Assembly: GCA_002937455.1 (NCBI GenBank) | Contig: PTJZ01000011.1 | Coordinates: 1 to 64,000 of the forward strand | Direction: 5' to 3' | DNA: 64,000 nucleotides | From: Alphaproteobacteria bacterium MarineAlpha11_Bin1 | GTDB lineage: Bacteria; Pseudomonadota; Alphaproteobacteria; MPNO01; UBA830 | Shown: positions 17,601 to 26,351 of the stretch, one piece after another | Numbering within the stretch: the stretch's first letter is position 1 | Layout: each line of letters begins with the position of its first letter | Made by a program: the position numbers and the translations under genes | The notes under the pieces: model-generated | What the model was told of the DNA's origin: nothing | Database searches by the model: none | What the model saw: the letters and a program-made list of their open reading frames with translations, nothing else

Positions 17601-18896
17601 TTAAATAGATAGTAAGGCTTGATCGAGGTCGGCGATAATATCTTCGGCTGTCTCGATGCCGACAGAGAGCCGGACCACGTCGGGCCCGGCCCCGGCAGCG
17701 ATTTGCTGTTCTTCAGTCAGTTGCCGGTGCGTGGTTGATGCTGGATGCAGTATCAAGCTGCGAGTATCCCCGACATTCGCGAGGTGGGAGATAAGGTTGC
17801 AGCCCTCAACCAGTCGAATACCAGAGTCGAATCCCCCTTTCAAACCAAACGTGAAAACAGAACCACAGCCTTTCTCAAAATATTTAATTTTGCTTTCAAA
17901 TGATGGGCTGGAAGGAAGGCTCGCATAGGAGACCCAAGCGATGGCAGGATGATCATTTAGCCAGCTTGCGATAACTTCCGCATTGGCGACGTGCCTTTCC
18001 ATGCGAAGCGGAAGTGTCTCGATGCCGGTAAGGGTCATAAACGCGTTTGTTGGAGATAGGGCGGGGCCGAAATCACGAAGGGCGACTGCGCGAACCCGCA
18101 TAGTGAAGCCAAAATCCCCGAAAGTCTCATAGAATGAAAGTCCGTGATAAGCATTGTCGGGTTTTGTCAGTGACGGAAACTTTTCGTTTTGAGCCCAGTC
18201 GAATTTACCCGACTCCACTATTACTCCGCCCATCGAATTGCCGTGTCCGTTTAGGTACTTGGTTGTTGAATGGATTACGATATCGGCACCATGATCGATT
18301 GGATTGAAAAGATAGGGAGTCGCCATCGTGTTATCGACTATCAGCGGAATACCAGCTTCCTGAGCGATCGCTGCAATAACCTCAATATCACCTATTACGC
18401 TAGATGGATTTGAAACGGATTCTATAAATATTGCCTTTGAATTATCTCTAAGAGCGGTGCGGAAAGTTTCGGGCTCTAACGGGTCGGCGAAATCGCAATT
18501 CCAGCCGAGTTTCTTGAAAGACACACCAAATTGTGTAATTGAACCACCGTAGAGATTGCGTGACGCTATAAAGTGATCGCCCGGTTCAAGCAGGGTGAAG
18601 AATGTAAGAAACTGTGCGGCGTGGCCGGAACCAGCGGCGCAGGCGGCGCGGCCCCCCTCCAGATTAGCTACGCGCTCTTCAAGTACTGCTACCGTCGGAT
18701 TCGTCAGCCGAGAATAGATGAAGCCAAACGACTGAAGGTTGAATAGTGAGGCGGCATGGTCAACATCGTCGAAAACATAGGACGTGGAATGATGGATCGG
18801 TGTATTCCTTGCACCCGTTGCGGAGTCTGGTGCCGCGCCCGCGTGAATTGCGCGCGTTTCAAAACCATATCCTACCTTGCTAGTAAAATTAGTCAT
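17601..18896 (-). CDS. metY: O-acetylhomoserine sulfhydrylase (Cys/Met metabolism PLP enzyme)
   Basis: A 431-residue PLP enzyme that forms homocysteine directly from O-acetylhomoserine and sulfide. ETRAIHAGAAPDSATGARN opens the protein, and the ARNTPIHHSTSYVFDDVDHA segment is typical of MetY. The PLP lysine is in DIVIHSTTKYLNGHGNSMGG, and GDTRSLILHPASTTHRQL is the conserved C-terminal substrate loop. I choose the ATG at 18896; the longer reading overlaps the upstream gene. A CoA-binding-domain gene ends 10 bp upstream, a pairing I associate with alphaproteobacterial metY. No SAM [12 protein letters not shown] visible upstream of the pair. Confidence 0.9.
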   Translation of the reverse strand: MTNFTSKVGYGFETRAIHAGAAPDSATGARNTPIHHSTSYVFDDVDHAASLFNLQSFGFIYSRLTNPTVAVLEERVANLEGGRAACAAGSGHAAQFLTFFTLLEPGDHFIASRNLYGGSITQFGVSFKKLGWNCDFADPLEPETFRTALRDNSKAIFIESVSNPSSVIGDIEVIAAIAQEAGIPLIVDNTMATPYLFNPIDHGADIVIHSTTKYLNGHGNSMGGVIVESGKFDWAQNEKFPSLTKPDNAYHGLSFYETFGDFGFTMRVRAVALRDFGPALSPTNAFMTLTGIETLPLRMERHVANAEVIASWLNDHPAIAWVSYASLPSSPSFESKIKYFEKGCGSVFTFGLKGGFDSGIRLVEGCNLISHLANVGDTRSLILHPASTTHRQLTEEQQIAAGAGPDVVRLSVGIETAEDIIADLDQALLSI

Positions 18897-18906
18897 GTCA
18901 CGGGTC

Positions 18907-19404
18907 CTAACGAGTAAGACGGGGTCGTTTGGAAGAGATAATACCAGAGTTGATACCCGACCATGACAGCTCGTGGTTGAGACGACCAAATTCGATTTTA
19001 GGACACCGGTCCATAATCACAGTAAGTCCCGCCGCTCGAGCACGATCAGCGGCATCTTCGTCAACCACGCCTAGCTGCATCCAGATTACTTGAATTCCTT
19101 TTTCCTCTTTCAGGTCAATCGCTTGGTCTACAAACGCGCCCGCTTCTTCAGATCGCCGAAATATATCAACCATTTCAAAGGGTCCAGGAACGTCTATTAG
19201 TTCTGCGTAACATGTTTCGCCATGAATGTCGGTCCCAGAGGAGATGGGATTAACCGGTATCACCCGATACCCTTTTTGTTGAAGATACTTCATCGCAAAG
19301 TTGCTGGGTCGTAACCAATTACCTGAAGCGCCTACCATAGCGATGGTTGATGTTCGTTTTAGAATCTGCCGGATCAGTCCATCGGTATAATTGAAATCGT
19401 TCAT
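18907..19404 (-). CDS. CoA-binding domain protein (YccU type)
   Basis: A 165-residue single-domain protein with the Rossmann-like CoA-binding fold. TIAMVGASGNWLRPSNFAMK gives the nucleotide loop, followed by YRVIPVNPI and VDIFRRSEEAGAFVDQAI. IQVIWMQLGVVDEDAADRA and a conserved MDRCPKIEFGRL segment come near the end. The molecular role of the family is not established. Its stop lies 10 bp before metY, so the two form an operon, and a role connected with homocysteine synthesis or acyl-CoA sensing is plausible. Confidence 0.85.
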   Translation of the reverse strand: MNDFNYTDGLIRQILKRTSTIAMVGASGNWLRPSNFAMKYLQQKGYRVIPVNPISSGTDIHGETCYAELIDVPGPFEMVDIFRRSEEAGAFVDQAIDLKEEKGIQVIWMQLGVVDEDAADRARAAGLTVIMDRCPKIEFGRLNHELSWSGINSGIISSKRPRLTR

Positions 19405-19605
19405 CAGCAGGTGTTTCCGATAATAGGTCTGACGCGCATTTCATATTGTTTCAGAAAACCTAAATTTATCTTCCTCATCTTTAAAACCTGTAATTCCCCA
19501 ACTATCGAAGTGCATATTGATTCTTTTGCCGATAAATCTCTCGGGAGGAAGAGATTTTCGATTGGCGAATGAGTATCAAATTTGGAAAAATGCAAGATCA
19601 TCAAA

Positions 19606-20397
19606 TCACTTTCCAAGCCACACGGGGGAACGTTTTTCAAGGAAGGCGTCTATGCCTTCCTCTGCGTCATTCGCCATCATATTGATGACCATGGCTTCGC
19701 TTGTATATGCGTAGGCATCTTCCAGCGGCATATCTAATTGACGATGAAAGGCTTCTTTTCCAATTCGTAAAGTAAGCGCTGACTTAGAGGAGATTTTCTT
19801 GCATAATCGGTCGACCACGTCGGTCAACTCCTCAGCTGGACAGCGGCTATTGATTAACCCAGCTGATTCTGCCATTTCCGAATCAATCATTTCGCCTGTC
19901 AAAAGCATTTCCATCATTCGTTTTCGTCCAATATTACGACTAACTGCGACCATCGGCGTCGAGCAGAACAGCCCGATGTTAACTCCCGGTGTCGCAAACT
20001 TGGCTGTATCCGCCGCGATAGCGAGGTCGCATGTCGCAACTAGTTGGCAGCCCGCCGCGGTTGCCGTGGCTTGAACCTTTGCGATTACGGGTTGTGGGAT
20101 ACGAGTGATTGAGAGCATAAGTTTGGAGCATTGCGCGAATAAGGCCTCATAGGTGGCGCGTCGGGGTGACACCCGTAATTCGCGGAGGTCGTGACCGGCA
20201 CAAAATGCAGGGCCGACAGCTGCGATAACGACGACCCGGACATTGTCATCGGTGGAAATCTGATCCAACTCTGTTTGAAGCGCCGACATCAGATCCCTTG
20301 AAAGCGCGTTCCGTGCGTGCGGGCGGTTTAGGCTCAAGGTTGCAATGCCATCTACGTCCGAGCGAAGAAGTATATTTTCGTCTTCTTTCTTACCCAT
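19606..20397 (-). CDS. enoyl-CoA hydratase/isomerase family protein (ECHDC3-like)
   Basis: A 263-residue crotonase-fold protein. RPHARNALSRDLMSALQTEL and the oxyanion-hole segment GPAFCAGHDLREL are followed by the second oxyanion element AAGCQLVATCDLAIA. FATPGVNIGLFCSTPMVAVS completes the active-site region. The HDLREL and GLFCSTP patterns resemble the ECHDC3 branch, whose reaction is not well defined. LEKRSPVWLGK is the normal crotonase C-terminus. A 200-bp gap separates it from the CoA-binding gene downstream. A role in fatty or aromatic acid beta-oxidation is inferred. Confidence 0.87.
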   Translation of the reverse strand: MGKKEDENILLRSDVDGIATLSLNRPHARNALSRDLMSALQTELDQISTDDNVRVVVIAAVGPAFCAGHDLRELRVSPRRATYEALFAQCSKLMLSITRIPQPVIAKVQATATAAGCQLVATCDLAIAADTAKFATPGVNIGLFCSTPMVAVSRNIGRKRMMEMLLTGEMIDSEMAESAGLINSRCPAEELTDVVDRLCKKISSKSALTLRIGKEAFHRQLDMPLEDAYAYTSEAMVINMMANDAEEGIDAFLEKRSPVWLGK

Positions 20398-20544
20398 GAT
20401 CGTCGTACCCCCATTAGCTCTATAACAAATTCATAGACAAATATAGAGTTGTTGTCCCACTTAGAGGCGCAAAATTACGCCAATTTTAAGTTTTCTGATA
20501 TCGTTTGGTATGATCTTAAAAGTAGATAGGCGACCTAGGCACAG

Positions 20545-20568
20545 ATTTTATTTATCCATAAATAAAAT
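20545..20568. repeat. AT-rich palindrome, 11-2-11
   Basis: ATTTTATTTAT, CC, ATAAATAAAAT: both arms match perfectly. There is no adjacent T-run beyond the repeat itself. Confidence 0.8.
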
Positions 20569-20626
20569 ACCTAATATTCATTTCTGGGGACGTTAAGTCC
20601 ATGGCATATAAAACTCTATCTGTCAG

Positions 20627-20664
20627 CGGTAGAAATGAGGTAGTATGATACCTCATTTCTACCG
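20627..20664. repeat. hairpin with 16-bp perfect stem and 6-base loop
   Basis: The left arm CGGTAGAAATGAGGTA (20627-20642), loop GTATGA, and exact complementary right arm (20649-20664) form a strong hairpin. A TTTTTT run occurs only about 16 bases later (20681-20686). It is more than a hundred bases from the start of either flanking gene, so its role is unclear. Confidence 0.85.
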
Positions 20665-20699
20665 GATTGATTTACAATAATTTTTTGACTGCACAGGCA

Positions 20700-20727
20700 T
20701 TGACACCGCCTTATTACGTGTCATATT
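20700..20727 (+). promoter_or_regulatory. rplM-rpsI promoter
   Basis: TTGACA (20700-20705), a 16-bp spacer and CATATT (20722-20727), about 55 bp before the rplM start. The -35 is a perfect consensus. A TTGACT at 20685 is a weaker alternative. Confidence 0.55.
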
Positions 20728-20781
20728 CCGCCACCGTTGACTCGATGTTTATCGGGCGAAACTTATTTCGGATTAAATGTA

Positions 20782-21246
20782 ATGAAAACAATTTCCGCAA
20801 AAGCTGCGGATATCGAGACCAAGTGGTATCTGATTGATGCCGAGGATCTCGTTCTTGGTCGGATGGCCTCCATTTGTGCCAAGATTCTCCGCGGGAAGCA
20901 CAAGCCTATTTTTACGCCCCATGTGGATTGCGGTGATGGTGTTATTGTCATCAACGCGGAAAAGGTAGCGATGACCGGTAAAAAATTAACCGATAAAGTC
21001 TACTACCGTCATACCGGTTACCCTGGTGGTATAAAATCGGTTACTCCTGAAAAGCTGATCGCTGACGGTAAGGCTGATCGTATAGTAAGAAAGGCGGTCG
21101 AACGAATGCTGCCAAAGACGAAACTGGGTCGCTTGCAACTCACCAAACTGCGCGTTTACTCTGGAATAGAGCACGGTCACGAAGCTCAGAATCCGGAAGT
21201 TCTGGATGTTGGGTCGTTGAATTCGAAGAACAAGAGGAGCGCCTGA
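20782..21246 (+). CDS. rplM: 50S ribosomal protein L13
   Basis: A 154-residue L13, an early-assembly protein of the large subunit. [37 protein letters not shown] and [12 protein letters not shown] are the conserved elements; [15 protein letters not shown] is the C-terminal signature. I choose the ATG at 20782; an in-frame upstream extension of 15 codons lacks conservation. rpsI starts 2 bp after the stop, the standard L13-S9 operon. Confidence 0.96.
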   Translation: MKTISAKAADIETKWYLIDAEDLVLGRMASICAKILRGKHKPIFTPHVDCGDGVIVINAEKVAMTGKKLTDKVYYRHTGYPGGIKSVTPEKLIADGKADRIVRKAVERMLPKTKLGRLQLTKLRVYSGIEHGHEAQNPEVLDVGSLNSKNKRSA

Positions 21247-21248
21247 GT

Positions 21249-21836
21249 ATGGCGGATCAAGAAGAAAATACCGGCGGAGCATTGGGAGAGGCTCTAAAAG
21301 AAGCGCAGGCTGAAGCAGCTGCGGCTGAACAGGTGGTGACTGAAGGGCTTGAGGGAAAGACGGCGACACCTGCAGAAGAAAAACCGCCAACGGCTCAGCC
21401 TGTCGCGTCGGAACCTTTGATTGCGCAGACAGAACCGAAACTTGACGCCCAGGGTCGCGCCTACGCGACCGGTAAGCGCAAGAACGCGGTTGCGCGTGTC
21501 TGGATCAAGCCGGGTAGTGGGCAGCTTACAGTGAATGGCAAGAACGGACCGGATTATTTCGTAAGACCGGTTTTGCAGATGATTATTGGCCAGCCGATGG
21601 CAGCAGCTAACCGCTCGACCCAATATGATGTCTGGTGTACGGTGTCCGGTGGCGGTTTGTCAGGTCAGGCTGGTGCAGTGCGCCACGGTATTTCAAGGGC
21701 GCTGACCTATTTTGAGCCGGGCCTCCGACCGACTCTTAAACAGGGCGGTTTTCTTACCCGGGATTCTCGGGCAGTCGAACGTAAGAAATACGGCAAGCGC
21801 AAGGCGCGCCGGTCCTTTCAATTCTCAAAACGCTAA
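21249..21836 (+). CDS. rpsI: 30S ribosomal protein S9 with acidic N-terminal extension
   Basis: A 195-residue S9, against about 130 in E. coli. The conserved part begins near residue 72 ([20 protein letters not shown]) and ends in the essential basic tail [17 protein letters not shown], which reaches the P-site tRNA. The first about 70 residues are rich in Ala, Glu and Gln and look unstructured. Alphaproteobacterial S9 proteins commonly have some N-terminal extension; this one is long. It is followed by an intrinsic terminator ending the L13-S9 operon. Confidence 0.95.
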   Translation: MADQEENTGGALGEALKEAQAEAAAAEQVVTEGLEGKTATPAEEKPPTAQPVASEPLIAQTEPKLDAQGRAYATGKRKNAVARVWIKPGSGQLTVNGKNGPDYFVRPVLQMIIGQPMAAANRSTQYDVWCTVSGGGLSGQAGAVRHGISRALTYFEPGLRPTLKQGGFLTRDSRAVERKKYGKRKARRSFQFSKR

Positions 21837-21863
21837 GGTTGGGACAGCCAGTTTTGATTGCAA

Positions 21864-21891
21864 GGGGCGTCCCGAGAGGGGCGCCCTTTTT
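21864..21891 (+). terminator. intrinsic terminator of the rplM-rpsI operon
   Basis: Stem GGGCGTCCC (21865-21873), loop GAGA, and arm GGGGCGCCC (21878-21886) give nine pairs with one G-U. TTTTT (21887-21891) follows directly. It lies 28 bp after the rpsI stop. Confidence 0.9.
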
Positions 21892-22134
21892 CATCGATTT
21901 ACGGATTACCTTATTTTGATAAGTATTCCTATAAAGGCTGTTGTATCAATAAATTCTTATCTTAAGCCATATGACTTGAGTTCCATTACACGATTTTAAA
22001 TTATTTATTAATGAATATAAGGTACTTTTTTATGGATGCTTGCCCGTATGGTTGACTTCGAATGTATTTCTGTGGAACGAATTGTATTCATTTGGCGGGT
22101 TGATGCGAAACCCCCTGAGGTTTAATCACGAACT

Positions 22135-23088
22135 ATGACCCATAGTATTTTTATCGATGGTGCTGAAGGTACCACCGGATTAAACATTCTCGACCGGTTG
22201 GAGGGCAGACCGGAACTGGACCTGATCCGCCTTGCCAACGACAAACGAAAAGACCCAAAAGCCCGGCGAGAGGCTCTCAATGACGCTAGTGTCGCGATAT
22301 TGTGTCTACCAGATGATGCGTCGCGTACCGCGGTTTCCATGATTGACAACAAAACCACCCGCGTGATCGACGCGTCGACAGCGCATCGGATATCTAAGGA
22401 ATGGACCTATGGTTTCCCTGAGATGACCTCCGAACAGGCCGATAAGATTAGCGGCGCTGCACGTGTTACCAACCCCGGCTGTTATCCGACCGGTGCTATC
22501 GCGTTGGTCCGCCCAATAGTTGAAACAGGAATAGTGCCGGTTGATTTTCCGGTTACGATCAATGCCGTCTCGGGATATTCGGGCGGCGGTAAATCTCTAA
22601 TCGCACGAATGGAAAACCCTGATGCGAAAAATTCGATAGATAGTGCCTGGTTCGGGTACGGTCTCGGCCTTGCCCATAAGCATACACCGGAGATTCAAAA
22701 ATATTCCGCTCTTAAACATCCTCCCGTCTTCAGCCCGAGTGTAGCGCGCTTCCGTCAGGGAATGATCGTGCAGGTTCCACTACAACTCTGGAGCCTCCCG
22801 GCACTCCAATCCACAGCCGACATCACTGAAATTATGCAGGCTTGGTACCAAGGATGTTCTTTCGTATCGGTGGTGGATAAGGCCGAAACGACAGATAGAA
22901 TTGCATTCTTGGATGCCGAAGAACTTAATGACACGAACGAGCTTCGCATTTTTGTTTTCAGCAACGAAGAGACAAAGCAAGTGATCCTTGCGGCGCAACT
23001 TGACAATCTAGGTAAGGGTGCATCTGGCCAGGCGGTACAGTGCCTTAATCTTATGCTCGGTCTAGAGGAAAAAGCTGGGCTCGACTGA
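22135..23088 (+). CDS. argC: N-acetyl-gamma-glutamyl-phosphate reductase, type 2
   Basis: A 317-residue short-form ArgC, which reduces N-acetyl-gamma-glutamyl phosphate with NADPH in arginine synthesis. SIFIDGAEGTTGLNILDRL is the nucleotide-binding start; AILCLPDDASRTAV and RVIDASTAHRI follow. The catalytic cysteine is in RVTNPGCYPTGAIAL, and LGLAHKHTPEI is the active-site histidine region. The start and overall length match the type 2 form rather than the longer E. coli type. The stop overlaps the start of the next gene by one base, so the carbonic-anhydrase-like gene is translationally linked. Confidence 0.93.
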   Translation: MTHSIFIDGAEGTTGLNILDRLEGRPELDLIRLANDKRKDPKARREALNDASVAILCLPDDASRTAVSMIDNKTTRVIDASTAHRISKEWTYGFPEMTSEQADKISGAARVTNPGCYPTGAIALVRPIVETGIVPVDFPVTINAVSGYSGGGKSLIARMENPDAKNSIDSAWFGYGLGLAHKHTPEIQKYSALKHPPVFSPSVARFRQGMIVQVPLQLWSLPALQSTADITEIMQAWYQGCSFVSVVDKAETTDRIAFLDAEELNDTNELRIFVFSNEETKQVILAAQLDNLGKGASGQAVQCLNLMLGLEEKAGLD

Positions 23089-23675
23089 TGGCTGCAAAAA
23101 AGAGGCAAATACTAATGGCCCAAACTCAGGGTAATATATTGCCGTTTCGGGGGAAGTGGCCAAAAATTGCGGACGATGTGTTCATCGCGCCGGGAGCGAG
23201 CGTGATTGGAGATGTGGAGATCGGTGCCGGTTCATCAGTCTGGTTCAATTCTGTCATCCGTGGTGATGATAACCCTATACGCATCGGAGAACGAGTGAAT
23301 ATTCAGGATGGTACTGTCATCCACGTGCATTCGAAGTTTCAGGGAACATGGATCGGAAATGATATAACGATTGGTCATATGGCGTTGTTGCATGCCTGTA
23401 ATATTCAGGATAAGGCTTTTATCGGTATGGGATCTATTGTCCTTGACCAATGTACGATCGAAACACACGGGATGCTGGCTGGTGGCGCGATGCTTACCCC
23501 GGGAAAGACGGTTAAGGGGGGTGAGTTATGGGCGGGACGGCCCGCTAAACTGATGCGAGAACTCTCGCGAGACGAGATCCTAGGGTTCGACTGGTCATTC
23601 GAGAGTTATTCCGAGCGTGCCCAGGAATACCGAACAGAACTTATGAAGTTGGCAAACGAATTAGGCGAGGTGTAG
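23088..23675 (+). CDS. gamma-class carbonic anhydrase family protein
   Basis: A 195-residue left-handed beta-helix protein with hexapeptide repeats. The conserved elements are WFNSVIRGDDNPIRIGERVN, QDGTVIHVHS and IGHMALLHACNI. The histidines in IHVHS, GHMAL and LLHAC are those that bind metal in gamma carbonic anhydrases. The family ranges from true CO2 hydration to unknown hydrolases. The ATG at 23088 overlaps the argC stop; a second ATG nine codons on gives 186 residues and is about equally likely. Coupling to argC is frequent in this lineage but unexplained. Confidence 0.88.
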   Translation: MAAKKRQILMAQTQGNILPFRGKWPKIADDVFIAPGASVIGDVEIGAGSSVWFNSVIRGDDNPIRIGERVNIQDGTVIHVHSKFQGTWIGNDITIGHMALLHACNIQDKAFIGMGSIVLDQCTIETHGMLAGGAMLTPGKTVKGGELWAGRPAKLMRELSRDEILGFDWSFESYSERAQEYRTELMKLANELGEV

Positions 23676-23765
23676 GAATAGCCTCCGCCCCCGAAACTAA
23701 AGTCTCCGCATGTTTTGCGCACACGAGTTTTTCGCTACGCATAAACGTCAATTTGGGAAAAGTCT

Positions 23766-24377
23766 ATGAGCCGTGTCAGAATGCTGAACGATGAGGAACT
23801 AACGAAGTATAGCGACATTATTGCAACGTCTAAAGAACGCCTTGGCTTCGTACCAAACTCACAGAGAATTATGGCACATAAGCCTGAACTTATCGCCGCA
23901 TATAATGAACTCGGCAAGGCGGTAATGCTGGAAACCAAGAAATCAATATCGAGTGATCTGAAATATATGATCGCAAACGCCTCAAGCGTGGCAGCCGGTT
24001 GTAATTATTGTCAGGCCCATACAGGGGGCGCATCAAATCTTCGCGGTGTAGATGGGGCGAAGGTCGCGGCGATTTTTGAGTTCGAGACTAGTGATCTTTT
24101 TTCCGAGGCTGAAAAATCAGCGCTACGTTTTGCTCAATCTGCTTCGGCAGTCCCCAATATGGTAACGAATGAGGATTTCGATGATCTGAGTCAGCACTTC
24201 ACCGACTATCAGATTGTCGAAATCGTATCGGTGGTTTCTATGTTTGGTTTTCTAAACCGGTGGAACGATACGCTTGCGACTCCACTTGAGGCAGAGCCCA
24301 TAGAATTTGGTGAAATGTATTTAGCCAGACATGGGTGGAGCATTGGCAAACACGCCCCTATTGAAGAAACGGAGTAA
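23766..24377 (+). CDS. carboxymuconolactone decarboxylase/AhpD-like protein, copy 1
   Basis: A 203-residue AhpD-fold protein of the peroxidase-related CMD branch. The redox motif is in AAGCNYCQAHTGG (CxxCxxH), preceded by the LGFVPNSQRIMAHKPELIAA stretch typical of the group. The proton-relay histidine and paired cysteines suggest an alkylhydroperoxidase-like thiol role, although many relatives are uncharacterised. The C-terminal FLNRWNDTLATPLE signature is conserved. A close paralogue starts 6 bp after the stop, indicating tandem duplication and co-transcription. Confidence 0.85.
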   Translation: MSRVRMLNDEELTKYSDIIATSKERLGFVPNSQRIMAHKPELIAAYNELGKAVMLETKKSISSDLKYMIANASSVAAGCNYCQAHTGGASNLRGVDGAKVAAIFEFETSDLFSEAEKSALRFAQSASAVPNMVTNEDFDDLSQHFTDYQIVEIVSVVSMFGFLNRWNDTLATPLEAEPIEFGEMYLARHGWSIGKHAPIEETE

Positions 24378-24383
24378 TACCGA

Positions 24384-24983
24384 ATGTCACGGATAAAACC
24401 TCTTACCGACGAAGAAATGGGTGATTCCATCGATTTCCTCAGACCAACAATTGAAGCGCTCGGTTTCTTGCCGAATTCGCAGCGAATTATGGCACGCAAG
24501 CCAGAACTGCTGACGGGTATAAACGAATTGTATAAAGCTATAATGCACAATACTGAGAAGTCTCTATCACCCGGGCTTTTATACCTAGTTGGGAATGCAT
24601 CAAGTTTGGCAGCGGGTTGTATGTACTGCGTAGCCCACTCTGGGGGTGCTGCGAGTCATTCCGGTGAAGAAGCTGAGAAGGTCGCTGCTATCTGGGAGTT
24701 TGAGACCAGCGACCTATTCTCCGAATCGGAACGTGTTGCCCTTCGTTTCGCTCAGGCGGCTTCGTCAATCCCCAACATGGTTACTGACGAGGATTTCGAG
24801 GCGCTTAAAGAACATTATACCGACTATCAGATCGTCGAATTACTCTCGATCATCAGTCTCTATGGGTTTTTCAATCGTTGGAACGATACGCTCGCCACCC
24901 CGTTAGAAGAAGAGCCTAAAGCTTTTGCAAAAGCGACTATCGGAGCTAAAGGCTGGGCCGTCGGCAAGCATACGGAAGAATAG
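24384..24983 (+). CDS. carboxymuconolactone decarboxylase/AhpD-like protein, copy 2
   Basis: A 199-residue paralogue of the preceding gene. It keeps GCMYCVAHSGG (CxxCxxH), LGFLPNSQRIMARKPELL and FFNRWNDTLATPLEEE. The copies align along their full length and differ mainly in the lid helix before the motif and in the last 25 residues. This suggests subunits of one hetero-oligomer or divergent substrates. It ends convergent with the zinc alcohol dehydrogenase across 39 bp. Confidence 0.85.
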   Translation: MSRIKPLTDEEMGDSIDFLRPTIEALGFLPNSQRIMARKPELLTGINELYKAIMHNTEKSLSPGLLYLVGNASSLAAGCMYCVAHSGGAASHSGEEAEKVAAIWEFETSDLFSESERVALRFAQAASSIPNMVTDEDFEALKEHYTDYQIVELLSIISLYGFFNRWNDTLATPLEEEPKAFAKATIGAKGWAVGKHTEE

Positions 24984-25022
24984 ATTACCTAAGCCATATC
25001 TCTTTAGGGAAATTGGGAAGTG

Positions 25023-26057
25023 TCAGATGTTATTAACAAAAATAGCAGCACGGCCAGTAACGAGGCCCCGCTCAACCCGCTCGTGCAGGGCTTCAGCACC
25101 GGCCATGTCGGTCGTTTCAGTGACAAGTGGCCAAACATCTCCGCGGGCGCAGATTTCTAGGGACTTTACTACTTCTTGTCGGGTCGCATAGCGGCTGCCC
25201 ATTAAAACTAACTCTTTTGCGAGCATGTCGGCGGCATTAGCATTGAAAGATACACCAGATCCTCCCAACGTTACCATCCTGCCCCCGCGCCCGAGACATT
25301 GAACTGCCGTTTCCAGGGTCTCCTGAGACGATACAAAATCAATTGCAACGTCTAACCCGCCCTTACTCAGATCCTTCAGTACTTCTTCAGCATATCCGCT
25401 GGCGGGGTTGACGCATATATCGGCACCAGCGCGATGACAGGCATCGAATTTATTTTCGGCGACATCTACCGCAATGACCTGTGCGTGAGCCCTTTTTGCG
25501 AGCATTAGCATATGAATGCCTAATCCGCCGCCGGCCCCAAATACCGCGACGGTTTCCCCCGCTTTAACGTTAGCGTGGCGAATAACCTTTAAAGGTGTTG
25601 CAATTGCATCCGTTATCACACCGACCTCAGCTGGATGTGCCTTCCAGTCAAGGTCATTCGGCAGTTTCAAAAAATTCCGGCCCGGCAGTTTCATATATTC
25701 CGCGTAACCTCCGTCACAGGCTCGACCGACATAGCCACTGAAATCCTCGCACAGTGTTTCGCGATTGATGCTACACCATTTACATTGACCGCAAGTCAAA
25801 TAGAAATATGCGGTAACTGGATCGCCGACCTCGAGTCCGTCCACACCCTGTCCGACCTCTTCGATAAGGCCCATAATTTCGTGACCGATTATCCTCGGAT
25901 AATCAACTTTAGCCCGTCCCGCTTTAACGTGTTGGATGGTGAGTCCTGATCCGCAAGTGACTACTCTGACAACCGCTTCACCTGGTCCGGCGATCGGGTC
26001 TGGGACGGTTTCAAATGAAAACGGGTGTCCGGGGCCGTTAAGAATGAGGGCTTTCAT
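25023..26057 (-). CDS. zinc-dependent medium-chain alcohol dehydrogenase
   Basis: A 344-residue MDR-family dehydrogenase. The catalytic zinc region has RVVTCGSGLTIQHVK and IIGHEIMGLIEEVGQGVDG; structural zinc cysteines are in CGQCKWCSINRETLC. The NAD(P) fold has VAVFGAGGGLGIHMLMLA followed by AVDVAENKFDACHRAGAD. The first zinc site has CGSGLT where many relatives have CGxDxH, so the ligand set may differ slightly. The substrate is not determinable. It lies downstream of the SDR remnant and thiolase on the same strand, suggesting a catabolic operon. Confidence 0.87.
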   Translation of the reverse strand: MKALILNGPGHPFSFETVPDPIAGPGEAVVRVVTCGSGLTIQHVKAGRAKVDYPRIIGHEIMGLIEEVGQGVDGLEVGDPVTAYFYLTCGQCKWCSINRETLCEDFSGYVGRACDGGYAEYMKLPGRNFLKLPNDLDWKAHPAEVGVITDAIATPLKVIRHANVKAGETVAVFGAGGGLGIHMLMLAKRAHAQVIAVDVAENKFDACHRAGADICVNPASGYAEEVLKDLSKGGLDVAIDFVSSQETLETAVQCLGRGGRMVTLGGSGVSFNANAADMLAKELVLMGSRYATRQEVVKSLEICARGDVWPLVTETTDMAGAEALHERVERGLVTGRAAIFVNNI

Positions 26058-26071
26058 CAGCTATACGCCAT

Positions 26072-26335
26072 TTAACCGTGGCCTATAACTGACTGGCCAG
26101 TCGCAAAGCCGCTGGCCGGTGATGCAAAGACAAACGCTCTACCAATGAGACCATCGGTTTGTTTAATTCGTTTGATCGTTTGTATTGATATCTCATCGTC
26201 AGGACTTTGAGCGGTTCCATCGATATATTCCACCTCACAGTCGCTTATCCCCGGTATGATCGTATTACTGGTGATGGCGCATTTTTCAATTTGAGAGACC
26301 TTGCAACACGTCATGCCTACCACGGAAAACTCGAA
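26072..26335 (-). pseudogene. remnant of a short-chain dehydrogenase/reductase (C-terminal third only)
   Basis: The frame encodes VVGMTCCKVSQIEKCAITSN, then TIIPGISDCEVEYIDGTAQS, and ends GRAFVFASPASGFATGQSV plus IGHG. This matches the last about 85 residues of an SDR: the helix after the active site, the ITVNAIAPG turn, the FLASDASSFVTGQ block and a degraded VDGG end. An in-frame stop lies just upstream (near 26336), and the thiolase stop is at 26352, so the cofactor-binding and catalytic two-thirds are gone. Inactivation must have followed an internal deletion. It sits between the thiolase and the alcohol dehydrogenase. Confidence 0.6.
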
Positions 26336-26351
26336 TTAATTGGAATAGGAA

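Larger units (their letters stand above)
20398..20699. other. intergenic region upstream of rplM with two strong inverted repeats
   Basis: This holds no credible gene. It contains a 24-bp AT-rich palindrome at 20545-20568 and a 16-bp perfect-stem hairpin at 20627-20664, then leads into the rplM promoter. The enoyl-CoA hydratase gene on the minus strand also starts from here. Confidence 0.6.

Noticed and set aside
19405..19605. A SAM riboswitch before the CoA-binding/metY pair, and a 78-codon minus-strand frame in the same gap
   Set aside because: The minus-strand leader shows no SAM-II-type core that I can recognise, and the frame lacks a ribosome site and family features.
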